Source of the DNA: Clostridium sp. Marseille-Q2269
GTDB taxonomy: Bacteria; Bacillota; Clostridia; Clostridiales; Clostridiaceae
Assembly (NCBI RefSeq): GCF_943736985.1
Contig: NZ_CALSFS010000013.1
Span: forward strand, 1 to 64,000
Reading direction: 5' to 3'
Length of the DNA: 64,000 nucleotides
A program made the translations under genes and the position numbers. Of this stretch, positions 15,374 to 23,813 are shown one piece after another. Every line of letters starts with the position of its first letter. The stretch's first letter is position 1. Below the pieces are notes generated by a model. It was not told the origin of the DNA and did not search any database. It saw only the letters and a list, made by a program, of their open reading frames with translations.

Positions 15374-16589
15374 AGAACAGTATATTAAACAAAGGAATGC
15401 ATTAATAGAAAAGGGACAAAAGTTAATAGACGAAGGTAAGTTTGAAGAATTTAATACTACAAAATTAGAAGTGGAAAAACTTGATAATGATTTTGAAAAT
15501 TCAGCTAAATTACAAGCAAACTTAAATTCACTTAAAGATAATTCTAAGTTTACAAATATAAGTTCAAAGGGCGTTGATATAGCTGGTGGAGTTGTAGTTG
15601 ATAGCACATCCAATGAATTGGATAGTAATTATACTAATTCTATTGAATATAGAAAAGCGTTTATGAATTATGTTGTTAAGGGTGCAGATATTCCAAGAGA
15701 ATTTAAAAATTCAACTACAAAAACTACAGATGTAGGAGAATTTATTCCAGAAACTGTTTTATCTAAAATAGTAGAAAAAATGGAAGCAACGGGCATGATC
15801 CTTCCTTTAATAACTAGAACTGCTTATAAAGGTGGAGTTAAAATACCAACTTCAACTGTAAAACCAACTGCTACATGGGTAAGTGAAGGAAGTGGAAGTA
15901 ACAAACAAGGGAAATCAACAAGTTATATTTCATTTGGATATAATAAACTAAGATGTGCTATTTCATCAAGCCTAGAAGTAGACACTATGGCACTACCTTT
16001 CTTTGAAACTACCTTTATAAATAATGTAGTTGAGGCTATGACAAAGGCTTTAGAACTATCAATTATAAGTGGTACAGGAAATGGTCAACCAAAAGGTATA
16101 TTGCTTGAAACAGTTTCAAATGACCAAAACGTAAATATTGAGGCTGATAAAGGATTAGAATATAAAACATTAACAAGTGCAGAGGCAGCATTGCCATTAG
16201 CTTATGAAAATGGTGCAGTATGGTTTATGACTAAAAAAACATTCATGGAATTTATGTCTATGACTGATTCAAATGGACAGCCTATTGCAAGAGTTAACTA
16301 TGGTATAAATGGTAATGCAGATAGAACTTTACTCGGAAGAAAAGTTATATTAAATGATTATATGAAAAGCTACGCAACTACAGTAACAGAAGATACAGTA
16401 GTTGCTTTCTTATTTAATCCAACTGATTATGTGCTTAATAGTAATTTAAATATGACTATTAAAAGATATGAAGATAATGATACTGATGATATGGTTACTA
16501 AAGCTATAATGTTAGTCGATGGTAAAGTAGTGGATAAAAACTCTTTAGTAGTTATAACTAAAAAGTCAACAGTAAAGGCATCAGAATAA
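15366..16589 (+). CDS. Major capsid protein (HK97 fold)
   Basis: A 407-aa protein. The N-terminal ~100 residues are a charged coiled-coil delta domain removed by the protease. The shell domain follows (FIPETVLSKIVEKMEATGMI, TATWVSEGSG, GTGNGQPKGIL, WFMTKKTFMEF). RBS GGAGGAATA. A short hairpin after the gene may set its higher expression. Confidence 0.95.
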   Translation: MNKEQYIKQRNALIEKGQKLIDEGKFEEFNTTKLEVEKLDNDFENSAKLQANLNSLKDNSKFTNISSKGVDIAGGVVVDSTSNELDSNYTNSIEYRKAFMNYVVKGADIPREFKNSTTKTTDVGEFIPETVLSKIVEKMEATGMILPLITRTAYKGGVKIPTSTVKPTATWVSEGSGSNKQGKSTSYISFGYNKLRCAISSSLEVDTMALPFFETTFINNVVEAMTKALELSIISGTGNGQPKGILLETVSNDQNVNIEADKGLEYKTLTSAEAALPLAYENGAVWFMTKKTFMEFMSMTDSNGQPIARVNYGINGNADRTLLGRKVILNDYMKSYATTVTEDTVVAFLFNPTDYVLNSNLNMTIKRYEDNDTDDMVTKAIMLVDGKVVDKNSLVVITKKSTVKASE

Positions 16590-16612
16590 GGGGAGTAATT
16601 TCTTCCCTTTTA
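16586..16612 (+). terminator. Weak hairpin after the capsid gene
   Basis: AAGGGGAG and CTTCCCTTTT can pair around a short loop and run into T residues. It is probably a partial terminator that lowers downstream expression. Confidence 0.45.
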
Positions 16613-16634
16613 CTCTTATGATGGAGGTGCCAAA

Positions 16635-16910
16635 TTGCTTGAAAAAATAAAATTAGTACTAAGGTTTGATGATGATGAGTTTGATGGAGATATAGGAGAA
16701 ACCATAGAAGCAGCTAAAGCTGATTTAGAACTATGTGGTGTAGATAAAAATAAAATTAATGAAACAGATCCATTAATATTAAGAGCAATAAAAACATTCT
16801 GCAAGGCTGAGTTTAGTACAGATATTAAGGAAGCGGAACGATATAGAAAATCATACGAAAGTATTAGAGACCATATGACGTTATCTAAAGATTATACTGA
16901 GGTCACTTAA
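16635..16910 (+). CDS. Head-tail connector (gp6-like)
   Basis: A 91-aa helical protein, TTG start after GGAGGTG. Sequence such as FDGDIGETIEAAKADLELCG and LILRAIKTFCKAEF fits the HK97 gp6-like DNA packaging/connector family (PF05135). It forms the ring under the portal. Confidence 0.82.
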   Translation: MLEKIKLVLRFDDDEFDGDIGETIEAAKADLELCGVDKNKINETDPLILRAIKTFCKAEFSTDIKEAERYRKSYESIRDHMTLSKDYTEVT

Positions 16911-16933
16911 TTAAATAATTAAGAGGAGACAAT

Positions 16934-17275
16934 ATGGCTATTAATATACAAAAATTAGATAAAAGAATAATTATAGAAAAACGTATTGTAGAATACGTTA
17001 AAGGATTTAAAAAGGAAACTTGGCATGGACATTATGAATGTTGGGCTGAGTTACTAGATTTATTTAATACTGAAAAATATGCAGCACTTCAAGTGAAGTT
17101 GGAGAATAGTATTAAATTTAAGTGTAGAATGTGTAGAAAATTAAAAGAATTAATAGGTGATGACTTAAAAGAATATAGGTTAATATGGAATAAAAAAATA
17201 TATGAAATAAAATTTGTAGACTCTATGAATGGCAGTAGAACAGAAATTGTTTTGCAAGTTTTAAGGGTGAATTAA
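16934..17275 (+). CDS. Head-tail joining protein (SPP1 gp16-like)
   Basis: A 113-aa beta-rich protein. LDKRIIIEKRIVEYVKGFKK and WAELLDLFNTEKYAAL with the C-terminal RLIWNKKIYEIKFVD are typical of the Phage_H_T_join family (PF05521), the head completion plug. RBS AGAGGAGA. Confidence 0.82.
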   Translation: MAINIQKLDKRIIIEKRIVEYVKGFKKETWHGHYECWAELLDLFNTEKYAALQVKLENSIKFKCRMCRKLKELIGDDLKEYRLIWNKKIYEIKFVDSMNGSRTEIVLQVLRVN

Positions 17276-17276
17276 T

Positions 17277-17717
17277 ATGCATATAGGAGTTAATGGATTA
17301 GATGAACTAATAAAACAGGCTGAAGAATTAGCTACTGGCAGAGAGTTAGAAGCAACAGATAGAAAAGCTATAAAAGAATGTATAGATAATGCAAAACCAA
17401 TTGTAGAAAGCACTGCTAGAGTATCCACAGATGTAATGAAAAGTGGCAGAAAGGGAAGTAGAACAGGGATACATTATAAAGATGTTATAAAAACCAAAGT
17501 AGGAAAAAAAGATGGAAAGGTTATAGGGTATGTACAAGTAGATGATGGTAAAAGTAATAATTCATGGTTTTATAGTAGATTTGATGAATTTGACTATGGA
17601 AATAGCAAATATCCACCAAACAAACCCTTTCAAAAAGCTTTCAAAGGTCAAAGAAAGAAATGGGATGAGATATTTAAAAAATACTATGAACAACTAATAA
17701 AAAAATTAAATGATTAG
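17277..17717 (+). CDS. HK97 gp10-like tail-component protein
   Basis: A 146-aa protein in the conserved slot between joining protein and tail terminator. GVNGLDELIKQAEELA, ESTARVSTDVMKSGR and the C-terminal FDEFDYGNSKYPPNKPFQKA fit the HK97-gp10 family (PF04883). Confidence 0.85.
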   Translation: MHIGVNGLDELIKQAEELATGRELEATDRKAIKECIDNAKPIVESTARVSTDVMKSGRKGSRTGIHYKDVIKTKVGKKDGKVIGYVQVDDGKSNNSWFYSRFDEFDYGNSKYPPNKPFQKAFKGQRKKWDEIFKKYYEQLIKKLND

Positions 17718-17731
17718 GTATGGAGTGATAA

Positions 17732-18070
17732 ATGGATATACAAGAATTAATTACAAGTATTTTAAGTGAATCGAATGTACCTGTTATTTACGGTTGGTAT
17801 GATAAGGAATTAAATAAAGCTCATATAACTTTTTTGGAAATAGATACAGAGGAAACAGATTATCAAGATGATGTACCAACAAGTATAGAACATTTAATAC
17901 AAGTTGATATCTGGACAAGAGATGGACAGGAAGCCCAAAAGTTAAAGAAAGAAGTAAAAGAAAAATTAAAGAATAGTGGATTTAGATTTCAAAATGGACA
18001 AGATAAGTTTGAAATGGATACAAAACTATGGCATATACCACAAAGGTTTTTAATAATAGAAAATATATAA
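17732..18070 (+). CDS. Tail terminator/completion protein
   Basis: A 112-aa protein in the slot just before the major tail protein. PVIYGWYDKELNKAHITFLE, VDIWTRDGQEAQKL and IPQRFLI suggest the gpU/gp17-like fold that caps the tail tube. The call rests partly on order. Confidence 0.7.
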   Translation: MDIQELITSILSESNVPVIYGWYDKELNKAHITFLEIDTEETDYQDDVPTSIEHLIQVDIWTRDGQEAQKLKKEVKEKLKNSGFRFQNGQDKFEMDTKLWHIPQRFLIIENI

Positions 18071-18086
18071 AGAAGGAGCCGATATA

Positions 18087-18233
18087 ATGGTAGTCAGCAA
18101 AAAAAGAAAGATACAAGCTTCAATGATAGAAAATGGAGTTATAGTAATAGATTTAAATAATGATCTAGATCTGAAAATAGATAATAATAAAGTTATAGTT
18201 TTTAAAAAGAATAATACTGCTCAAGAAATGTAA
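18087..18233 (+). CDS. Small hypothetical protein
   Basis: A 48-aa ORF (MVVSKKRKIQASMIENGVIV) with RBS AGAAGGAG. Basic N-terminus then alternating hydrophobic residues. Not recognised. Confidence 0.5.
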   Translation: MVVSKKRKIQASMIENGVIVIDLNNDLDLKIDNNKVIVFKKNNTAQEM

Positions 18234-18247
18234 GCTCAAGAGCAGTA
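18215..18247. terminator. Bidirectional hairpin between convergent genes
   Basis: TACTGCTC and GAGCAGTA are perfect 8-bp arms spanning the stop of the 48-aa gene and lying just past the stop of the leftward gene at 18254. T tracts are poor. It may act as a transcript end. Confidence 0.45.
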
Positions 18248-18253
18248 TATGTC

Positions 18254-18469
18254 TTATTTAGTAGAATTGTCGACCTGTAATGAGGGACATTCCATTTGAA
18301 CTTTTTTGCATGTACAACATCCCATAAGTTTAACTGCTAAGCCAGATCCTGGATTAAACGTTGGGGGATTGATAGTGGTGTCTACAGTTGTTAATACAAA
18401 AGAGCTCCCTGATGTAGGCGGTATTTCTCCATAAGTTAATGCACCACAAAATGGACAATTAGTTAGCAC
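18254..18469 (-). CDS. Cys-rich small protein, antisense within the tail operon
   Basis: A 71-aa leftward gene inside an otherwise wholly rightward structural operon. I start at GTG 18469, eight bases after AAGGGAGGTG on the minus strand. It has CPFCG near the N-terminus and CCTCKKVQMEC near the C-terminus around a Thr/Pro-rich centre, so a zinc-binding fold is likely. It is probably a moron expressed separately from the late genes. Function unknown. Confidence 0.6.
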   Translation of the reverse strand: MLTNCPFCGALTYGEIPPTSGSSFVLTTVDTTINPPTFNPGSGLAVKLMGCCTCKKVQMECPSLQVDNSTK

Positions 18470-18561
18470 AAGTATCACCTCCCTTTAAATATTATTTCTA
18501 CAAATAATTACAAAATCCTTTAATTGGATGTACTAAAAATTAAGAAAGGAAATGATAAATT

Positions 18562-19158
18562 ATGGCAATAAATAGAAATGTAGGTTTAAGAGATTTATAT
18601 ACAGCTGATGTAACTACAAATACAAAAGAAGAATATACAACTGGTAAACCAGAATTATTAGCTAGAGCTGTTAGTGCTAAAATACAAGAAAAATTTAATA
18701 GCCAAACCTTATATTCTGATGATAGCCCTGAGGGAGCTATAAGAAGTTTTGAAGGTGTATCTATAGACCTTGAAGTAGATAAATTGTTATGCCAAAAAAT
18801 TGCAAGCTTATATGGCCAAAAATATGAAAATGGTTTTTTAGTAGGTAATACACAAGATACAGCAAAAGATAAAGCACTAGGTTTTAGATCCAAAATAGGA
18901 GATACAAATAAATATGAGTTCTATTGGTTTTATGTTGTTGGAGTAGATGGAGGACTTGAAACAGAATTAGAAACATTAGCAGAAAAGCCGAAGGGTGCTA
19001 AAGTTAAAATTAAGCTTCTAGGTCGAGGTAGGGAAAAAGATGATAATTATAAAATAGTTGTAAATGAAACCGAATTGATGGAAGGAGAAACTGATGCAAT
19101 GGCAGCTATAAAAGCTTGGTTTAGTAAAGTTCAAGAACCAGTAGCAAAAGTAGCATAA
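18562..19158 (+). CDS. Major tail protein (phi13-like)
   Basis: A 198-aa tube protein. NVGLRDLYTADVT at the N-terminus, FLVGNTQDTAKDKALGFRSK and FYWFYVVGVD fit the phi13-family major tail proteins of long-tailed phages. A terminator follows directly, as expected for a highly expressed gene. Confidence 0.9.
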   Translation: MAINRNVGLRDLYTADVTTNTKEEYTTGKPELLARAVSAKIQEKFNSQTLYSDDSPEGAIRSFEGVSIDLEVDKLLCQKIASLYGQKYENGFLVGNTQDTAKDKALGFRSKIGDTNKYEFYWFYVVGVDGGLETELETLAEKPKGAKVKIKLLGRGREKDDNYKIVVNETELMEGETDAMAAIKAWFSKVQEPVAKVA

Positions 19159-19164
19159 TATATG

Positions 19165-19190
19165 GGTGTACTTAATATGGTACACCTTTT
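19165..19190 (+). terminator. Terminator after the major tail gene
   Basis: GGTGTAC and GTACACC enclose an 8-nt loop and run into TTTT. Confidence 0.75.
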
Positions 19191-19287
19191 GTATTAGAAT
19201 TTAGGAAAAAATAAATATTGCTCCTAAGAATTTATAAGAATAAGAATTTTTAAAAGAAAACAAATAATAGAGAGAAGGTTAGATTAT

Positions 19288-19578
19288 ATGAAAATAATTA
19301 TATGTGAGAAAACTTATGAGCAGACTAAATTTAAAGGTAGAATAACAAGAAATTTATTAGAAATACAACAACACTTAGAGGAAGTGGGAGAAAATTTTAA
19401 AGCAAGTGATTTAGATTTATTATGTCAATTTATAGTTAATGTATTTGATAATGAATTCACTACAGATGATTTATTAGATGAATTTGAGTATTCAGACATA
19501 ATTTTAACTTTTAGAAAAATTACTGATGAAATTAATAAAAAAACAAAAAAGAAATTTGAACAACTAGCAAAAAAATAG
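19288..19578 (+). CDS. Tail assembly chaperone, short form (gpG-like)
   Basis: A 96-aa protein upstream of the tape measure. RBS AGAGAAGG. Acidic and helical (LLDEFEYSDIILTFRKITDE). The 3' end carries the slippery site A-AAA-AAA just before the TAG stop, giving the long form by -1 frameshift. Confidence 0.82.
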   Translation: MKIIICEKTYEQTKFKGRITRNLLEIQQHLEEVGENFKASDLDLLCQFIVNVFDNEFTTDDLLDEFEYSDIILTFRKITDEINKKTKKKFEQLAKK

Positions 19579-19838
19579 CACCCTCATATTCCTGTGAATA
19601 TGGGGGTGAATCTATATGTAAAGAATTAGATGAAATGTACGCTGATGAATATGAATCAGAATGTGAAAGAATAGCAAGATATACAGATGTATTATTTTAT
19701 ATATACAGGTCAGCTATGCAAAATATGGCTACATTTGAAAGTTGCGAAGAAATGGATATTGTTGCATATATAGATTATTTAATATTTTGCATAGATCATA
19801 AGAAAGAATTTGAACAAAGTGAGCAGGTGAATGAATAA
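19288..19838 (+). CDS. Tail assembly chaperone, -1 frameshift fusion (gpGT-like)
   Basis: Ribosomes slipping at A AAA AAA (19569-19575) enter the -1 frame, reading ATA GCA CCC and on to the stop at 19836-19838, for a predicted 183-aa fusion. A 13-bp stem (CACCCTCATATTC at 19579-19591 with GAATATGGGGGTG at 19596-19608, one T-G pair) begins 3 nt after the slip site. Frameshifted G/GT pairs before the tape measure are conserved in siphoviruses. Confidence 0.85.
19569..19608 (+). promoter_or_regulatory. Programmed -1 frameshift signal
   Basis: Heptamer A AAA AAA in the zero frame next to TAG, followed by a 13-bp stem with a 4-nt loop. The spacer is short (3 nt), so the lowest pairs probably melt in the ribosome. 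Confidence 0.82.
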
Positions 19839-22576
19839 TGGGAGCTAATATCAAAATTAAATCTGAATCTAAATCCTTTCAAGATGATATGAAAAAGGTT
19901 GTACAAGACTTAAAGACAATGAATAGTGAATTAGGTGTAGTTACAACAAAAGCTGAATTATTTGGAAGTGAAACGGATAAATTAGGAGCTAAATCTAAAA
20001 CTTTGTCTCAAAACATCAAAGGACAAACAAAGTTATTGGATTTACAGCGAAAAACTATGAGTTCCCTTACTGGAGATATAGGTAAATATAAAAATAGAAA
20101 TGAAGAATTAGGTAAATCAATAAAGGATGTAGAAACTAAATTAAAAGATGAAATTAAAGCCAATGGTGAAAATTCTAAAGAAGCTAAGAAATTAACTAAA
20201 GAATTAAATAGTTTGCAAAAAGAATACAAGGCCAATGAAAAAGCTATTGATAAGGCGGAAAATAATATAAATAAATATAGAGAAAAAACCGCAGAGACAG
20301 AAAAGGCCATATTAAAAAATAACAAGGCTTTAGAGGAGACTAATAAAAAACTTAAGAATCAAAAGTGGGAAGAACTTTCTGCAAAGATGGATAAAGCCAA
20401 TAATAAAATGGTAGACGTAGGAGGTAAAATTGCTAATGTAGGAAGTAGTTTAACTACAAGATTGACACTCCCCATAGTTGGACTAGGTGGTGCCAGTGTA
20501 AAAATGGCATCAGATCTAGATGAAAATATGAATAAAGTTAACAGCGTATTTGGTAAAAATGCTGACGGAGTAAAAAAGTGGTCTGAAACAAGTATTGAAA
20601 AAATGGGTATGGCAAGTAGTACTGCTTTAGATATGTCTTCTAAATTTGGAGATATGGCAACTTCAATGGGACTTCCTATTGATAAAAGTGCTAGTATGTC
20701 TAAAAATTTGACTCAATTAGGTGCAGATTTAGCAAGTTTTAAAAATATTAGCTTAGATCAAGCATCTACTGCACTAACTAGTGTGTTTACTGGAGAAACG
20801 GAGAGCTTAAAAGGTTTGGGCATAGTAATGACAGAAACAAATTTACAAAGTTTTGCATTAGCTAGCGGATTTAAAAAATCAAGCACTAATTCAGTGGAAG
20901 CACAAAAGGCAGCATTAGCACACGAAAAAGCACAAAAGAGTCTTAATGAAGCGATTAAATCACATGGCCAAAATTCTATGCAGGCTCGTGAAGCTGATTT
21001 AAAAGTGAAAGAGTCACAAGAAAAGTTAACTAAAGCTATGAAGGGCGGGAAATTAGAGTTAACTGAAGCTGAAAAAGTACAACTTAGATACAATTATGTT
21101 ATGGATAAAACAAAAAATGCTCAAGGGGACTTCCAAAAAACTGGAGCAGGTACTGCTAACCAAATGAGAATGTTAAGAGAGAATGTTAAGCAGTTAGGTG
21201 CTAGTGTAGGACAAGAATTAATTCCACAGGTTTTACCTTGGATAAAAAAAGCAAATGAATGGGTAAAAGGATTATCAAAAATGGATACTGGAACTAAGAA
21301 TTTGATAGTATCTATCGGGAAGTTTGCAGCTATAACTGCTCCAGCTATTATGGTGGTTGGAAAGGGAATAAGTTTTATTGGTAATTTTAACAAAGGTATA
21401 AAATCCACTATTGGATTTATGAGGGATCTACCATCTAACACTAAGAAAACAATAACCAGTATAAAAGATTTTAATAAAAATATGGGTAATGGTGTTAAAA
21501 GTATAGCTAATTTTACAAAGAATATAGGTAAAGCAACTTTTACTAAGTTTACAAATGGATTAAAGCTTGCGGGAAATGGAGCTAAAACTGCTGGAATGTA
21601 TATTGGCACTTTTGCAAAGAATGTGGCACTAGCTACTAGAAATATAGCTAAGGCTGGCTTTACTAAACTTGCTAATGGTTTAAAATTAGTTGGACAAGGT
21701 GCATTAACTGCTGGAAGGAATATAGCTACTTTTGCAAAGAATGTAGCAGTAGCAGGGTTAAATGCTGCAAAAGCCACTATAAGTTTTATAGCACAGAAAA
21801 CCGCATTAATAGCACATAAAATAGCTACTATAGCTAGTACAGCGGCACAAACTGCTTTAAATGTAGTTATGAATATGAATCCTATCGTTCTAATAGTTAC
21901 ATTGATAGGAACTTTAGTATTAGCATTAGTTCATTTGTATAAAACAAATGATAAAGTAAGAGCTATTATGGATAAATGTTGGAATGGAATTAAAACAGCT
22001 GTTATTACAGTTGTAAATGGAATTAAGGCGAGTATAACTTCTGCATGGAATGGAATAAAGTCCGTTACACAAACAGTGTGGGGTGGCATCAAGATGTTAA
22101 TAGTAAATCCAATTAAAGGAGCAGTTGATTTTATTAAAGGAGCAGTAGAAAAAATTAAAGGCTTTTTTAACAATATGCACATTAAATTACCTAACATCAA
22201 GTTACCGCATTTTAGTTTAGAAGGTGAATTTAGTCTAAAAAAAATGTCAGTCCCACACTTAGCTGTTAATTGGTATAGTGAAGGTGGTATTTTTACAAGA
22301 CCTACAATATTAGGTGGTATCGGTGTAGGAGATGCAAATAGAGGATTTGGTAGAAATGCAGAGGCAGTATTACCATTAAATCAACTTTGGAATAAATTAA
22401 ATGATAATTTTGATAGATTAGCACAACGACTAGAAAATAATACTAATAAAAATGGTGATGTAATAATTAAAATAGAAAATTTTAATGGTACAAAACAAGA
22501 TATGCGGAATTTAGCACAAGAATTGGAGTTTATGACAAGACAGCAAAAGCTAGCAAGAGGAGGTAAGATTAAATGA
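19838..22576 (+). CDS. Tail tape measure protein
   Basis: A 912-aa protein that sets tail length. The N-terminus is coiled coil (about 1-185). The TP901-type core follows (DLDENMNKVNSVFGKNADGV to about 480). A 40-residue tandem repeat lies at about 562-641 (units start NIGKATFTKF and NIAKAGFTKL). Hydrophobic segments lie at about 650-710, then WNGIK repeats. The start overlaps the GT stop by one base. The 3' end overlaps dit by 4 bp. Confidence 0.93.
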   Translation: MGANIKIKSESKSFQDDMKKVVQDLKTMNSELGVVTTKAELFGSETDKLGAKSKTLSQNIKGQTKLLDLQRKTMSSLTGDIGKYKNRNEELGKSIKDVETKLKDEIKANGENSKEAKKLTKELNSLQKEYKANEKAIDKAENNINKYREKTAETEKAILKNNKALEETNKKLKNQKWEELSAKMDKANNKMVDVGGKIANVGSSLTTRLTLPIVGLGGASVKMASDLDENMNKVNSVFGKNADGVKKWSETSIEKMGMASSTALDMSSKFGDMATSMGLPIDKSASMSKNLTQLGADLASFKNISLDQASTALTSVFTGETESLKGLGIVMTETNLQSFALASGFKKSSTNSVEAQKAALAHEKAQKSLNEAIKSHGQNSMQAREADLKVKESQEKLTKAMKGGKLELTEAEKVQLRYNYVMDKTKNAQGDFQKTGAGTANQMRMLRENVKQLGASVGQELIPQVLPWIKKANEWVKGLSKMDTGTKNLIVSIGKFAAITAPAIMVVGKGISFIGNFNKGIKSTIGFMRDLPSNTKKTITSIKDFNKNMGNGVKSIANFTKNIGKATFTKFTNGLKLAGNGAKTAGMYIGTFAKNVALATRNIAKAGFTKLANGLKLVGQGALTAGRNIATFAKNVAVAGLNAAKATISFIAQKTALIAHKIATIASTAAQTALNVVMNMNPIVLIVTLIGTLVLALVHLYKTNDKVRAIMDKCWNGIKTAVITVVNGIKASITSAWNGIKSVTQTVWGGIKMLIVNPIKGAVDFIKGAVEKIKGFFNNMHIKLPNIKLPHFSLEGEFSLKKMSVPHLAVNWYSEGGIFTRPTILGGIGVGDANRGFGRNAEAVLPLNQLWNKLNDNFDRLAQRLENNTNKNGDVIIKIENFNGTKQDMRNLAQELEFMTRQQKLARGGKIK
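21521..21760 (+). repeat. Tandem 120-bp repeat inside the tape measure gene
   Basis: Two adjacent 120-bp units (from 21521 and 21641) encode similar 40-residue blocks, with shared FAKNVA and NGLKL segments. In-frame gain or loss would change tail length. Confidence 0.7.
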
Positions 22577-23373
22577 TACATAAATCTTGGTTTATATGGA
22601 AAGATGTTAACAGCTTAGATTTAGGGATAATTGTTAATAAATTACCTTCTATAATTAAAAGTGAAAAAAATATAGAGAGAATAGAAGTTGTAGGTAGAAA
22701 TGGATTTTTAACACAAGATTATAATACTTATAAATCCTGTGTTAAGTCTGTAGAATGTACTATAAGAAATTTAGATAATATAGATCATATATGTAGTTGG
22801 CTCAATGGCAATGGCTATGTGATATTCTCTAATGAAGAAGATAAGCTCTATAAAGCTACTATAATTAATCAAATACCTATAGATAAAATAGCAAGAACTT
22901 ATCATAATTTTATAATTCAATTTGAATGCCAACCTTTTAAATATGATAGATATTCTAGTCCAATAATAAAAATAACAGAAAATAACGTAACTAGAAATAG
23001 CAAAGTAATACATCCACTAGCTACACTTAATTATACTGGTGGTAATTTAGTAGAAGTAAATAAGTTACCAGTTATAAATGAAAGTAATTCTATGGAGATA
23101 ATTAATCCTGGCACTGTAGAAAGTGCTTCAGTTATAACTATTTATGGATATGGAAATATAGATCTAAACATAAATAATAATATAATTAATCTAACAAATA
23201 TACAAAATCACATAACAATAGATAGTGAAATAATGGATTGTTACAGAGATGGACAATTATTTAATAACTATATGAAGGGAGAGTTCCCAACCTTCAAACT
23301 AGGAATAAATAAAATATCTTGGATGGGGAAAATTCAAAGACTAGAGATAAAACCAAACTGGAGGTGGTTGTAA
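22573..23373 (+). CDS. Distal tail protein (Dit)
   Basis: A 266-aa baseplate hub protein. The SPP1 gp19.1-like N-domain is seen in DLGIIVNKLPSIIKSEKNIE, the G-R-N-G-x-L strand and the FECQPFKY segment. A C-terminal galectin-like part follows. It links tail tube to Tal. Confidence 0.85.
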   Translation: MIHKSWFIWKDVNSLDLGIIVNKLPSIIKSEKNIERIEVVGRNGFLTQDYNTYKSCVKSVECTIRNLDNIDHICSWLNGNGYVIFSNEEDKLYKATIINQIPIDKIARTYHNFIIQFECQPFKYDRYSSPIIKITENNVTRNSKVIHPLATLNYTGGNLVEVNKLPVINESNSMEIINPGTVESASVITIYGYGNIDLNINNNIINLTNIQNHITIDSEIMDCYRDGQLFNNYMKGEFPTFKLGINKISWMGKIQRLEIKPNWRWL

Positions 23374-23813
23374 TGGCTTATACAAGAACGAATTGGGTGG
23401 ACGGATTTACACCACTAAATTCGGATAATTTAAATAATATTGAAGCTGGTATTGCTAAAGTAGATAATTCATTATTGAACATTTATACAAAAAATGATTG
23501 GAAAGTTTATAAAAAAGATGGATTTACATTCTTTGAATTTCCCAATGGAATCCAAAGAATAACTGGTGTTGTTGATTCAGTTGTGGGGAGAGGTTATGCA
23601 GCTATTGCATTGCAAAATTATTTTAAAGAAATATTTGATATAGATCCTCAGATTAAATACGGTGAGGGTGGCAGTGAGGAGAATAAAGTTGTGATAGGTT
23701 CAGTTCAAATATCTCCAGTGAGCAATACTAATATTTATATAAGACTGCTTACTGGAGATGTACCACAACAACCACGTAAAATTTATTTTCAAGCTTGGGG
23801 AATTAAAAAATGA
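23373..23813 (+). CDS. Tail/baseplate-associated protein
   Basis: A 146-aa protein. I start at ATG 23373 after GGAGGTGG; the longer frame runs back into dit. YTRTNWVDGFTPLNSDNLNN IEAGI is the trimerisation-type N-terminus seen in many phage fibre and receptor-binding proteins. The rest is probably a small beta-structured tip domain. Confidence 0.6.
   Translation: MAYTRTNWVDGFTPLNSDNLNNIEAGIAKVDNSLLNIYTKNDWKVYKKDGFTFFEFPNGIQRITGVVDSVVGRGYAAIALQNYFKEIFDIDPQIKYGEGGSEENKVVIGSVQISPVSNTNIYIRLLTGDVPQQPRKIYFQAWGIKK

Noticed and set aside
21121-21777. 218-aa reverse frame opposite the tape measure
   Set aside because: It is the complement of the 40-residue repeat region, with low-complexity Ala/Phe/Pro-rich sequence and no ribosome binding site.
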